From Anaerolineales bacterium (GTDB taxonomy: Bacteria; Chloroflexota; Anaerolineae; Anaerolineales; UBA11579), in the NCBI GenBank assembly GCA_016932165.1, contig JAFGDK010000094.1, positions 1 to 54,567 of the forward strand: a stretch of DNA of 54,567 bases. The letters run 5' to 3'. A program made the position numbers and the translations under genes. Positions 1 to 10,320 of the stretch are shown in pieces (positions within the stretch are counted from its first letter, which is position 1; each line of letters begins with the position of its first letter). The notes under the pieces are model-generated. The model saw only the letters and a list, made by a program, of their open reading frames with translations. It was not told where the DNA came from and did no database searches.

Positions 1-182
1 CTCAATCGAAAACCCTCCCCTGTTTCCAAATCTTAGGACATTTCTACTTTGCTAACAGGAGGACATTTTAACTTTGCCTTGACAGGATGTGCAGTATTGA
101 AGTTAATGTCATACTCCATAAAAAACTATGGAGCTGACTTTGCTCCTGAGGATAAACACTCAGGTCCGTGTGTCAACAGGGA
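1..182. other. Gene-free left edge
   Basis: No convincing coding region is visible here. The stretch lies downstream of the minus-strand cytochrome gene that ends at 183. It contains two tandem imperfect repeats (35-86) and short inverted repeats such as CTCCATA/TATGGAG around 115-134 and CCTGAG/CTCAGG further right. None of the hairpins is followed by a clear T-run on the minus strand, so a terminator for the cytochrome transcript is possible but not shown. Confidence 0.6.
35..86. repeat. Two tandem imperfect 25-27 bp repeats
   Basis: Copy 1 (35-59) and copy 2 (60-86) share AGGACATTT, ACTTTGC and ACAGG, differing by a few substitutions and a two-base length change. Short tandem repeats of this form occur at the termini of some insertion sequences (the IS21 family has repeated terminal sequences), so this may be the end of an element lying outside the window. 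No transposase is in the window, so that link is only a suggestion. Confidence 0.45.
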
Positions 183-554
183 TTATTTCTCCAATATCAG
201 GATGTATTGGATGACGGCATCTACCTCTTGGGGTGTCAGGGATTGTCGATAGGTTGGCGGCATCAGGTCCATGAATCCCTCATTCAAAAAGGCAGACGGC
301 TCCAGGATGGATTGCTCAAGATAGGTGTAGGCATCCATGCCTTCAACCATGTTTGCCGCCCGGTCGGCGATTCCCAACATGGATGGGCCAACCAAAACGA
401 CATCATAATTGAGGGAGTGACAGCCAGAACAATTGGCCTGGAAAACCTTTTCCCCAAGTTCGTGCACGGCAGGATCAATAGCGGGGGTTTTAGGAGAGCA
501 GGAGACCAGCAACAAAACCAGGATAATGGAGATGGGTATAAATAAATTTTTCAT
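183..554 (-). CDS. Lipoprotein mono-heme cytochrome c
   Basis: A 123-residue exported cytochrome. Residues 1-18 form a hydrophobic signal peptide ending in a lipobox (LVSC, Cys19), so the protein should be lipid-anchored outside the membrane. The heme motif C42-S-G-C45-H46 is in the usual place, and a Met-Pro-Pro segment near residue 97 is the likely position of the methionine axial ligand. The size and layout fit a class I cytochrome c. The start codon overlaps the stop of the upstream AlaX gene by 4 bp, so the two are translationally coupled, although no functional link between tRNA editing and electron transfer is obvious. The redox partner is unknown. Confidence 0.85.
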   Translation of the reverse strand: MKNLFIPISIILVLLLVSCSPKTPAIDPAVHELGEKVFQANCSGCHSLNYDVVLVGPSMLGIADRAANMVEGMDAYTYLEQSILEPSAFLNEGFMDLMPPTYRQSLTPQEVDAVIQYILILEK

Positions 555-1285
555 TGATGAATTCCCTCTTGTAGATGTACGTAAATTCGTTTGTTGATCT
601 TTCCCTTGGATTTGTAATCCCCGATCGTGATCTTGCCTACTTCTGAGGTATTGGCAACGTGGGTGCCGCCGTCTGCCTGCAGGTCGAGACCTTTGATCTC
701 CACGACACGCACTTGGTTGATGCCCTCAGGAAGCAGGTTGACCTTAGTGCGGATCAAATCTGGGATTTGGAAGGCTTCTTCCCGGGGCAGGATTTTGACC
801 TCCAAAGGAAGGGCTTTTTCCACCTCTGCATTGATAGCAGCTTCGATTTCAGCCACCAGCTCCTGGCACATGGTCTCGAATTCAAAGTCCATGCGTCCCT
901 GGAGAGGTTCCATGTTGCCGCCGGTCACCTGAGCGCCGTAATCCCGGAAGATTACCCCGCAGAGAATGTGCATGGCAGTGTGGGTACGCATCAGCTGGTA
1001 GCGGCGATTCCAATCCAACTGGCCGGTTACCGCAATTCCGATGGGGGGTAAAGGTGTGTCTTGAGCAAGGAAATGGAAAAGTTTGCCGCCTGTGCGATTA
1101 ACCTTGACCACCTCCAAAGATTGACCGCCGGTACTCATCGTTCCGGTGTCATTAGGCTGGCCGCCTCCGCCCGGATAAAAAGCAGTCTTATCGAGGACTG
1201 CGGCGTGCTGGTCAATGTCCAGCGCGGTGATCGTGGCCTGGAAGGATTTTAGGTAACTATCTGTCTGGTAGAGCAATTGGGTCAT
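551..1285 (-). CDS. AlaX-type alanyl-tRNA editing protein
   Basis: A 244-residue stand-alone homologue of the AlaRS editing domain, which hydrolyses Ser/Gly wrongly attached to tRNA-Ala. Seen directly: the N-terminal segment typical of AlaX-M/L forms (YPGGGGQPNDTG, about residues 37-48), the zinc/active-site pair in HTAMH near residue 102, and the C-terminal GGTHVANTSEVG motif. In AlaRS the residue four before the last His is normally Cys; here it is Asp (DGGTH), so the zinc set may be reduced to His residues or use another ligand. An AGGA sequence lies upstream of the ATG. The gene sits 16 bp after the SRAP gene and overlaps the cytochrome gene, forming one transcription unit. Confidence 0.88.
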   Translation of the reverse strand: MTQLLYQTDSYLKSFQATITALDIDQHAAVLDKTAFYPGGGGQPNDTGTMSTGGQSLEVVKVNRTGGKLFHFLAQDTPLPPIGIAVTGQLDWNRRYQLMRTHTAMHILCGVIFRDYGAQVTGGNMEPLQGRMDFEFETMCQELVAEIEAAINAEVEKALPLEVKILPREEAFQIPDLIRTKVNLLPEGINQVRVVEIKGLDLQADGGTHVANTSEVGKITIGDYKSKGKINKRIYVHLQEGIHQ

Positions 1286-1301
1286 GGCTTGATTCCTGGA
1301 T

Positions 1302-1976
1302 TCAACTGAGGGGAATGATATTTTCCGGCGATTCGTTGGTGGGGCTGTTGACAGCTGTTGAGACCGGGTAGGCGACCATTTTTTCGGCAGGGTAAGCAGT
1401 GAGCAGGTGCTGTAATTCTTGCGGACGTTGTTCAGCCATGGAAAGCCAGAGGGGGTAATCTTCTGGGTGGAGGATCACCGGCATACGGGCATGCAGCTTG
1501 CTGACCAACGGGTTTGGCTCGGTGGTGATGATGGCGGCAGATTTGAGCTGTGAACCCTCCGGGCTGTGCCATTCCTCCCACAGGCCGGCAAAAGCAAAGG
1601 GGGCGCTGTCTTCCATCCGGAAGTAGAAAGGCTGCTTGGTCTTCTGTCCGGTGACGTTAGCCCATTCATAGAAGCCATCCGCCAAAATCAGGCAGCGCCG
1701 GCGTTTAAATGGATTTTTATATGAGTTCTTCTCTGCCAGCGTTTCCGCACGGGCGTTGATCATCCGGCTGCCGATGCTGGGATCCTTGGCCCAGAAAGGG
1801 ATCAACCCCCAGACAAAATGATCGACGGCATTGCGCCCGTCATTGGGGACCACGGCAATCGGCTGGGTGGGGGCGATGTTGTAGCGGGGCACGATCTGGG
1901 CTGGAATATCCTCCAGCCAGGGGAAATAGGTTTGGATCGAGTCTGCATCTACAGTGAGGGTGAAGCGTCCACACAT
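1302..1976 (-). CDS. SOS response-associated peptidase (SRAP/YedK/HMCES)
   Basis: A 224-residue SRAP protein. The family forms a covalent thiazolidine link between Cys2 and abasic sites in single-stranded DNA, protecting replication forks. Seen: the N-terminal MCGRF in which Cys2 becomes the N-terminal nucleophile after Met removal, the NARAE motif, the ADGFYEW motif with the conserved Glu, and the HARMPVIL motif with the catalytic His. Length is normal. AGAAGGAGG lies 7 nt upstream of the ATG, a strong ribosome-binding site. It is the first gene of the SRAP-AlaX-cytochrome unit. Confidence 0.93.
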   Translation of the reverse strand: MCGRFTLTVDADSIQTYFPWLEDIPAQIVPRYNIAPTQPIAVVPNDGRNAVDHFVWGLIPFWAKDPSIGSRMINARAETLAEKNSYKNPFKRRRCLILADGFYEWANVTGQKTKQPFYFRMEDSAPFAFAGLWEEWHSPEGSQLKSAAIITTEPNPLVSKLHARMPVILHPEDYPLWLSMAEQRPQELQHLLTAYPAEKMVAYPVSTAVNSPTNESPENIIPLS

Positions 1977-2255
1977 GGTCAGCCTCCTTCTAAATCTCAG
2001 TTCTTCTTATCTTGCCAATTTTAGCTTAGCAAGTTTTCAATATCATTCTACCCTATGTGTAACCTAACCGAATGGCTTTTGTGATCGATATTGGATTGGA
2101 GGATTTCTGTTATCTGTCCAATCTTCAAGATTGCTTGTTTTTCCTAAACTTTTATTATTGTAGAATAGAGGAAGGTTTCTATGAGATTTTAAGACTGATA
2201 ATCGAATACAGCCAATTCCTTATGATAAATATGCAATCTGGATGAGGAGGAAGCG

Positions 2256-5200
2256 ATGGGGACACACAGAAAGGCATTCATATTTGTATCTATCCTGGTA
2301 ATTTTAGGGGCAATGCTGATGGGGCTTCTTTATGTTCTGAATACCTCCAGGCTAGAGATAAGTGAAACCGATCAGGAAATTGAACCCGATACTGCCATTG
2401 AGGCTTTCCATCGTTTGGAATCAGCAACGCTTGGCGAACCCGATTTTTATTTTTCAGATGGTTTTCTCCGCTTCGCTGATCTTCAGGTAGCCGTTGCAGG
2501 AGAGAACCCTGTTGAACGTGCCAGGAATTTTCTGCAGGAATACCAAGATTTATACCAGCAAAATGACCCAGATTTGGAACTGTATGTGCGCCGCATTATA
2601 GGGGGAGAAGATCAGATTGTGTACTTCTTTCAAACCTATAAAGGGCTGGAAGTATTGGGCAGCGAACTTCTTGTGATGGTGAAGGGTGATGTAATTACTG
2701 CAACACTGGGAGATTTGCTGCCTGCCGGGATTAACCTCAACATTGTTCCTGAGGTGGATGTGACCCAAGCTACACTAACAGCTAAACAAGTATTCGGCCG
2801 CGATGATGCTTTTATTGTCGGGGCACCAAACCTGATGGTGTCTGACCCCAGTATTTTCGGGGAAGGCAAACCATCTCCGCAACTTGTCTGGCGGATTCCG
2901 CTGGGGCCTGGCCCTACGCATCTATATTACATCGACGCACAGCTTGGCACCGTCTTGTTCGATCATGTGTTGGTCTCGGATGACTTCTCGCTGGACCTGG
3001 AAGATGCCAATGGATACACAGATGGTGCAGAAGACTGTTATTGGCTGACCACCTCGGATGACTGGATCGGCGATGCGGAAGAGCTCTTACCAGAGTATCA
3101 AAATGATCCAGATGCTTTCGGTGCCTGGCACTATTCACATTGGGTATATGGGCTATTTCACGATATTTATAGCCGGGACTCGTATGACGATGATGGCGGG
3201 GATGTGGAGGTGTATATCGATGCTGGGGTCCAAAATGGTGCCCAGTGGGTTGGCGGAACTGGCTGCGATCTGATTGAATTTTCTCGCTGGCAAGTGGGTT
3301 GGGATGTGCTGGTGCATGAGTTTAGCCATGGAATTGAGTTTCACACCTCCCATATCGGGGATAACGGCGGGTATGGGATGGATTACGCTTTGAAGGAGAG
3401 CTTTGCGGATATCCAGGCAATGTTTATGGATGCGGATGATTGGATGATCGGAGATGACCGTACAGGTTATGCCACCCCTCTAAGAAATATTGCTGATCCA
3501 GACATCGGTCATGTGGATGAATACAATTTCAGCGGGACCAAACCAGCCGCGTATGAAAATTCCGGGATTCCGAGCAAAGCGGCCTATCTGATTGCTCAAG
3601 GTGGTCCCAATATCGGGGCCGGGCTTGGACGCGGAATCATGGGCCCGTTGTTCTATTACGTGATGACCGCGATCCCGTCGTCAGGGAATTTTTGGGATGC
3701 CAGGAACCTGTCCGTGTGGGCAGCAGAGCAAAATTTGACGGCTGAGCAAGTCTGTGTTGTTAAGAACGCCTGGGCGACTGTGGGCGTGGGGGATGGAGAT
3801 ATTGGTTGTGACGGCATTCCGGATCCGGATGTGACCGATTCTGATGGGGATTATTCGATTGATGTTAATGACAACTGTCCACTGGTTTACAACCCATTGC
3901 AGAAGGATTTTGATTATGATGGAATTGGCGATGAGTGTGACCTGGATGATGATAATGATCTCTACGAGGACACAGAGGACAATTGCCCATGGATATCAAA
4001 TCCAGACCAGGCAGACTCTGACGGGGATGGCAGGGGAGACCTGTGCGAGGATATGGACGGTGATTTTGTGATCGATGTTGAGGACAATTGTCCATCCGAA
4101 CCAAATTCAAACCAGGTGGACTCAGATGGTGATGGATTGGGAAATGCCTGTGACGATGATCTTGATGGGGATGGGATCAATGATGGGGAAGATAACTGCC
4201 CATTCCAGGCAAACACAGATCAGGCTGACACAGACGGTGACGGGATTGGGGATACCTGTGATGACTGCCCGGATGTAGCCGATCTGACCCAGGCCTATAC
4301 AGTAGTGGATCCCCGCCTGGCTAAAATGGGAGTCCTACCGCAGCCGTACCAGCCGGACAGCGATGGGGATGGAATCCCAGATGCCTGTGATGGTTCACTG
4401 TTGATAAACGGCAACAATCTGTATGCTTCAGCCGCGCTGATACCTCAACCTGGGTTGGCGCATATAATCCAAATGGAGAAATCCCCCGGTTCCATCGTGA
4501 AAATCCCTCTCCCAGTTTGCTGGCCGGTCGACGATTCATTTGCTACTCCCCAATTGCGCCAGAAGATCGTGCTGGAAGATCCCGGTGAGGATATCAATTT
4601 CTGGCTGGGAGACCAATCCGGGTTTGGCGCAGGGAAACTGAAACAGGTCGATGGCCAGTTCCAGTTTAATTTCAGTCCGCGCGGCGGCAATCAGTATTTC
4701 CTGCTGGTGGGATTCCATCCGGATGTTCCCGCCAGTGAGCCGGCCCTTTTTTCACTCAGTTACCAGTGTTATCAGGCGAAGATCGTGGAGGAATTTATTT
4801 TCCAGAAAGAAGCACCGGCTCCGACTCTACCAACGCCTCCGGTCCAACCTGCGGCTGCCACCCCAACCCTCGAACCGGTCATCGAGTATTCCAGATGCGA
4901 CTTGTTTGAAGAGGGATATTCTTTAACTATGTTGGATATTGCGCCAGGAACAACTTCTCTAACCCTTTATGTTCAGATGACACATCTGGTTCCTGGACTT
5001 GAAGCAGAAATTGCAGGGGACACGATGCCCTGGGAATATAGTGCAAAATTGGGCGAGACTGCCGCAGATCAATGTTATTTTCCTGGGTACAGCAAGAGGC
5101 TTTACTGTGACTTCACTCTACCGGAAACGTATTTAGACACCTACCGCCCGCTTTCCGTGTTCATCAATGGATGTTCAGAGCCAATTTTTGAACACCAAAG

Positions 5201-5345
5201 AGTGACGATCCTCGCCCCTGAACCGGTCAGTTCTGAATCGGTCTGTAATGAGACATTGGCTGAATCTGAATGTATTTCCGCAGGAGGAACATATTCTTGC
5301 TATACAGGCGCTTTTGGACTAATTTGCACATGCGCCTGCCCGTGA
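2256..5345 (+). CDS. Secreted M4-like metallopeptidase with thrombospondin type 3 repeats
   Basis: A 1029-residue exported zinc peptidase. Residues about 7-27 form a signal peptide or membrane anchor. An FTP/propeptide-like region follows (about 45-200). The thermolysin-type core carries H354-E-F-S-H358 as zinc ligands and catalytic Glu, and E381 in KESFAD is the likely third ligand. The core ends near residue 515. Residues about 520-715 are an array of Asp-rich thrombospondin type 3 units (DSDGDG/DNCP patterns) that bind calcium in known proteins. A beta-rich domain, a Pro-rich linker (about 850-875) and a short Cys-rich tail (last 30 residues, seven Cys) follow. GGAGGAAGCG lies just before the ATG. 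The gene stands alone and is probably a scavenging extracellular protease. Confidence 0.9.
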   Translation: MGTHRKAFIFVSILVILGAMLMGLLYVLNTSRLEISETDQEIEPDTAIEAFHRLESATLGEPDFYFSDGFLRFADLQVAVAGENPVERARNFLQEYQDLYQQNDPDLELYVRRIIGGEDQIVYFFQTYKGLEVLGSELLVMVKGDVITATLGDLLPAGINLNIVPEVDVTQATLTAKQVFGRDDAFIVGAPNLMVSDPSIFGEGKPSPQLVWRIPLGPGPTHLYYIDAQLGTVLFDHVLVSDDFSLDLEDANGYTDGAEDCYWLTTSDDWIGDAEELLPEYQNDPDAFGAWHYSHWVYGLFHDIYSRDSYDDDGGDVEVYIDAGVQNGAQWVGGTGCDLIEFSRWQVGWDVLVHEFSHGIEFHTSHIGDNGGYGMDYALKESFADIQAMFMDADDWMIGDDRTGYATPLRNIADPDIGHVDEYNFSGTKPAAYENSGIPSKAAYLIAQGGPNIGAGLGRGIMGPLFYYVMTAIPSSGNFWDARNLSVWAAEQNLTAEQVCVVKNAWATVGVGDGDIGCDGIPDPDVTDSDGDYSIDVNDNCPLVYNPLQKDFDYDGIGDECDLDDDNDLYEDTEDNCPWISNPDQADSDGDGRGDLCEDMDGDFVIDVEDNCPSEPNSNQVDSDGDGLGNACDDDLDGDGINDGEDNCPFQANTDQADTDGDGIGDTCDDCPDVADLTQAYTVVDPRLAKMGVLPQPYQPDSDGDGIPDACDGSLLINGNNLYASAALIPQPGLAHIIQMEKSPGSIVKIPLPVCWPVDDSFATPQLRQKIVLEDPGEDINFWLGDQSGFGAGKLKQVDGQFQFNFSPRGGNQYFLLVGFHPDVPASEPALFSLSYQCYQAKIVEEFIFQKEAPAPTLPTPPVQPAAATPTLEPVIEYSRCDLFEEGYSLTMLDIAPGTTSLTLYVQMTHLVPGLEAEIAGDTMPWEYSAKLGETAADQCYFPGYSKRLYCDFTLPETYLDTYRPLSVFINGCSEPIFEHQRVTILAPEPVSSESVCNETLAESECISAGGTYSCYTGAFGLICTCACP

Positions 5346-5432
5346 TTGATGTGGGATGTACTGAATCAGATAGCTGTGCGCCAGTCATCACGAGTTTTCC
5401 TGAGGGCATCAACAATGAACGGCGCAATCAGT

Positions 5433-6575
5433 CTAGATCAAACCCAATTGAAACTCAGGGCGTTTACCGTTGAGGAGGATGAAAGGGGCGGCGCGTTTAG
5501 CGTTCACATGGAGAGATTTTAGCTGATTCAGCTGGGTGAGGGCGCACTGGCGGCGGGCTGTAATGATTGAATCTGCTCCTTTTGGGCCGATGCCGGGAAC
5601 CCGGAGCAGTTCCTTGCGGCCGGCTTTGTTCAATTCAATTGGTTGGTGGCTGAGTGCTGCCTGTGCCCAGGCCAGTTTGGGATCGGTGTGGATGGGGAGG
5701 TTTCCGGATGGGTCAAAAGGTAGTTCCTCCATCTGGAATCCGTAATCCCGCAGCAGAAATGAGGACTGATATAAGCGGTGCTGACGCCAGGGATTTTCGG
5801 CAGAATGGTTTTCCAGCGGGGTATCTTGCTGGGGGGTGAAGCGGGAGTAGTACACCCGGCGCAGGTTGGCCATTTGGAACATCTTCTCGCTGGTGGCAAT
5901 CAATTCATGATCGGTTTCTCCGACTGCACCTACCACAAACTGGGTGGCAGAAGAGGGCCAGCGCCCCCTCCAGGCTTTAAAGGGAGAACGGTTTTTGCGG
6001 ATCTCATCGACCCAGAGCAGGCGTTGGACCAGCTCATCCATAAATATTTTTTTTGGGGCAAGATCTTTTAGACGTTTGGTGTTGGGCGCTTCGAGGTTGA
6101 GAGAAACCCGGTCAGCGAGCTCCATCAGGCGGAGGATTTGATCCTTTTCTGCACCGGGCATAATCTTGGCATGGATATAGCCCTGGTAGGCATATCTTCG
6201 GCGCAATAACTCAGCGGTGGCAATGATCTTATCCTGGATCTTGACCCCGCCGCCAATCAGACCAGAGCTGAGGAAAAGGCCTTCGACTGCCCGGGCATGG
6301 TAGAGCTTCATGTAAGTGAGGGCGAGATCATCAGGGGTAAAGGTGGTGCGCTTAAAATCCCGCCCGGCGCGGAAGGGGCAGTAGTAGCAGTTGCGCTCGC
6401 AAGCGGAGGTGACCATGGTCTTGAGCAGGATGATGGTCTGGCCGTTGGGCATGACTGCCTCAGTAATTGGGAGATCGGTGGGGCGGCCGCGGTAGCAGGC
6501 CGGCTTCTCACGGAGGCTGCCGGCTTCGAGTGAGGCATTGATGTTGGTGAGAGAGAGCTGCTCAAGGACATCCAT
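5433..6575 (-). CDS. Radical SAM protein with C-terminal HhH (putative DNA modification/repair)
   Basis: A 380-residue protein of the COG4277-like group (radical SAM domain plus helix-hairpin-helix). C59-ERN-C63-YY-C66 is the CX3CX2C motif for the [4Fe-4S]/SAM cluster. The C-terminus has LRVPGIGPKGADSI, a helix-hairpin-helix of the DNA-binding type. Relatives are usually paired with a uracil-DNA-glycosylase-like protein, which is absent here; the substrate is not established. An in-frame TTG at 6701 would add 42 residues, but they look non-homologous (Ser-rich, no domain), and the ATG at 6575 follows a TATAAT box so closely that a leaderless transcript is likely. Confidence 0.85.
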   Translation of the reverse strand: MDVLEQLSLTNINASLEAGSLREKPACYRGRPTDLPITEAVMPNGQTIILLKTMVTSACERNCYYCPFRAGRDFKRTTFTPDDLALTYMKLYHARAVEGLFLSSGLIGGGVKIQDKIIATAELLRRRYAYQGYIHAKIMPGAEKDQILRLMELADRVSLNLEAPNTKRLKDLAPKKIFMDELVQRLLWVDEIRKNRSPFKAWRGRWPSSATQFVVGAVGETDHELIATSEKMFQMANLRRVYYSRFTPQQDTPLENHSAENPWRQHRLYQSSFLLRDYGFQMEELPFDPSGNLPIHTDPKLAWAQAALSHQPIELNKAGRKELLRVPGIGPKGADSIITARRQCALTQLNQLKSLHVNAKRAAPFILLNGKRPEFQLGLI

Positions 6576-6581
6576 GAACTT

Positions 6582-6610
6582 ATTATAGAACGGATGATCT
6601 AAAAACACAA
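6582..6610 (-). promoter_or_regulatory. Candidate promoter giving a leaderless transcript
   Basis: On the minus strand TTGTGT (6605-6610) is followed after exactly 17 bp by a perfect TATAAT (6582-6587). The A of the ATG at 6575 lies 7 bp beyond the box, the usual distance of a transcription start, and no Shine-Dalgarno sequence fits between. The -35 matches the consensus at only three positions. Confidence 0.5.
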
Positions 6611-6701
6611 GTGAAATGCTGGTTTTTAATCCCTTCTTACCAACTGGGCTGCCTGATAAACCCTGGAGAGGACAAGAAAAGCTCAAGCGACTCTTGTGCA
6701 A

Positions 6702-8717
<2,016 letters not shown>

Positions 8718-8863
8718 GGGAGCCTCCTAGGATAGTCTTCTGTTAGCTTACTGACGATATCAGAATTCAGTTTCTTGCTTTTTTAAGAAATGGCAGGTTC
8801 CAGTTGCGATGCAATCGAGAACCCGCCATGAGGATTAAACCTATCTTCACTTGGTAATTTGGT

Positions 8864-10204
8864 TCAGGCAGTTTGCAAGTAGCGTTCCACTTCCCAGTCG
8901 GTGACCACGGTGATGTATTCGTTCCATTCAGCCTGTTTGGCGCGGGTGAAAGCTTCATAGGCGACCGGTCCGAGAGCTTGCTGGATAACGCTGTCGGCGC
9001 GCAGCTCGCGCAGGGCTTCATTCAGCGATCCGGGGAGTGAGGAAATACCCATTTCCACCCGTTTTTCAGAGGAGAGCTCGTAAATATTGATGTCGTTCAG
9101 CGGTGCAGGGCAGGTTAGTTTGCTATCGATACCGTCCAGGCCAGCCGCCAGCATGGCAGCAAAGGCCAGGTAGGGGTTGTGGCTGGGATCGGGGCAGCGC
9201 AGTTCAGCACGCACTGCCTTGCCGCCGGAAACCGCTGAGGGGATGCGGATCAAAGCGGATCGGTTGGTCTGTGCCCAGCCAACGTACACGGGGGCTTCAT
9301 ACCCGGGAACAAGCCGCTTGTAGGAGTTAACTGTGGGGGACAATACGGCAGACATCCCCCGGGCGTGCGCCAGCTGACCAGCGATGAAGTGCTTGCCAAA
9401 GTCTGATAGCAGGAATTCGGCGTCCTGATCATAGAACAGGTTGTTGCCGTCAGCATCGAACATGGACTGGTGGGCATGGTTACCCGAGCCGTTGATCCCG
9501 TGAATTGGTTTGGGCATGAAAGAGGCGATCAGTCCGTGCTGGGAGGCAATCGCCTTGACAGCGTATTTCATTGTGATGACATTGTCGGCGGCAGTGAGGG
9601 CATCTGCAAAGCGGAAGTCGATCTCATGCTGACCGAGGGCAACTTCATGATGTCCCATCTCCACATCAAGACCCATAGAGGAGAGGGCGTTCATGATTGC
9701 CGTGCGCACGCGGACCGCCTCATCTGCCGCAGAGAAATCAAAATACCCGCCAACATCATGGGGGACCGGGTGAATATTGCCAGGAAGTTCCCCATTATGC
9801 TTGAAGAGGAAAAATTCCGGTTCAGCGCCTACGTTGTATGTCCAGCCTTTTTCTTCGATACGGGCGAGCACTTTCTGAAGCACGTTGCGGGGATTGCCCT
9901 CAAAGGGGCTGCCGTCCGGCTGGTGGATATTGCAAAAGAAGCGGGCGCGCCGGTTGTCTGCCGGGCTCCAGGGAAGGACAGCGTAGGAGGTGGGGTCTAC
10001 GACCAGACGCATATCCGATTCCTGGATGCGGGCAAAACCTTCTACAGATGAACCATCAAACCAGATGCCTTCATCCAGGGCGCGCTCAAGATGAGCGATG
10101 GGGATATCCACGCTTTTTACCGCGCCAGTAACATCAGTGAACTGCAGGGCAATAAAGGTGACATGATCTGCTTTGACACGATTTAATATTTCTTTGTTAG
10201 ACAT
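8864..10204 (-). CDS. glnA: Glutamine synthetase type I
   Basis: A 446-residue GSI enzyme that makes glutamine from glutamate, ammonia and ATP. Seen: WFDGSSVEGFARIQESDM (beta-grasp loop), the EPEFFLF glutamate-binding segment, NGSGNHAHQS, NRSALIRIP and the NPYLAFAAMLAAGLDGI segment. The length matches the short GSI-alpha class, and no adenylylation insertion is apparent. The family motif is normally NGSGMHxH; here Met is replaced by Asn. GAGGTAAAGAA precedes the ATG. It lies downstream of glmS, separated by an 11-bp perfect hairpin, so glutamine production and the glutamine-consuming GlmS reaction are neighbours. Confidence 0.95.
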   Translation of the reverse strand: MSNKEILNRVKADHVTFIALQFTDVTGAVKSVDIPIAHLERALDEGIWFDGSSVEGFARIQESDMRLVVDPTSYAVLPWSPADNRRARFFCNIHQPDGSPFEGNPRNVLQKVLARIEEKGWTYNVGAEPEFFLFKHNGELPGNIHPVPHDVGGYFDFSAADEAVRVRTAIMNALSSMGLDVEMGHHEVALGQHEIDFRFADALTAADNVITMKYAVKAIASQHGLIASFMPKPIHGINGSGNHAHQSMFDADGNNLFYDQDAEFLLSDFGKHFIAGQLAHARGMSAVLSPTVNSYKRLVPGYEAPVYVGWAQTNRSALIRIPSAVSGGKAVRAELRCPDPSHNPYLAFAAMLAAGLDGIDSKLTCPAPLNDINIYELSSEKRVEMGISSLPGSLNEALRELRADSVIQQALGPVAYEAFTRAKQAEWNEYITVVTDWEVERYLQTA

Positions 10205-10273
10205 TTCTTTACCTCAGATTGTGGATCAATTTGTGTGATCAAAGATTAATGGTTGAAAAAGATTTAGACCAAC

Positions 10274-10304
10274 AGCATCGGCGGCAAAATATACCGCCGA
10301 TGCT
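10274..10304 (-). terminator. 11-bp hairpin between glmS and glnA
   Basis: AGCATCGGCGG (10274-10284) and CCGCCGATGCT (10294-10304) form a perfect 11-bp stem with a 9-nt loop. It lies 17 bp beyond the glmS stop. On the minus strand a run of five T occurs about 13 nt after the stem, so it is an imperfect intrinsic terminator that may allow partial read-through into glnA. Confidence 0.55.
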
Positions 10305-10320
10305 TGAATTTTTGGGTCAT

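Noticed and set aside
3830-4400. DNA repeats in the metallopeptidase gene as a CRISPR or satellite
   Set aside because: The periodicity is explained by thrombospondin type 3 protein repeats; units differ in length and sequence and stay in frame.
6576-6701. N-terminal extension of the radical SAM/HhH protein from a TTG at 6701
   Set aside because: The extra 42 residues show no similarity to the family and overlap a good promoter-like sequence directly before the ATG at 6575.
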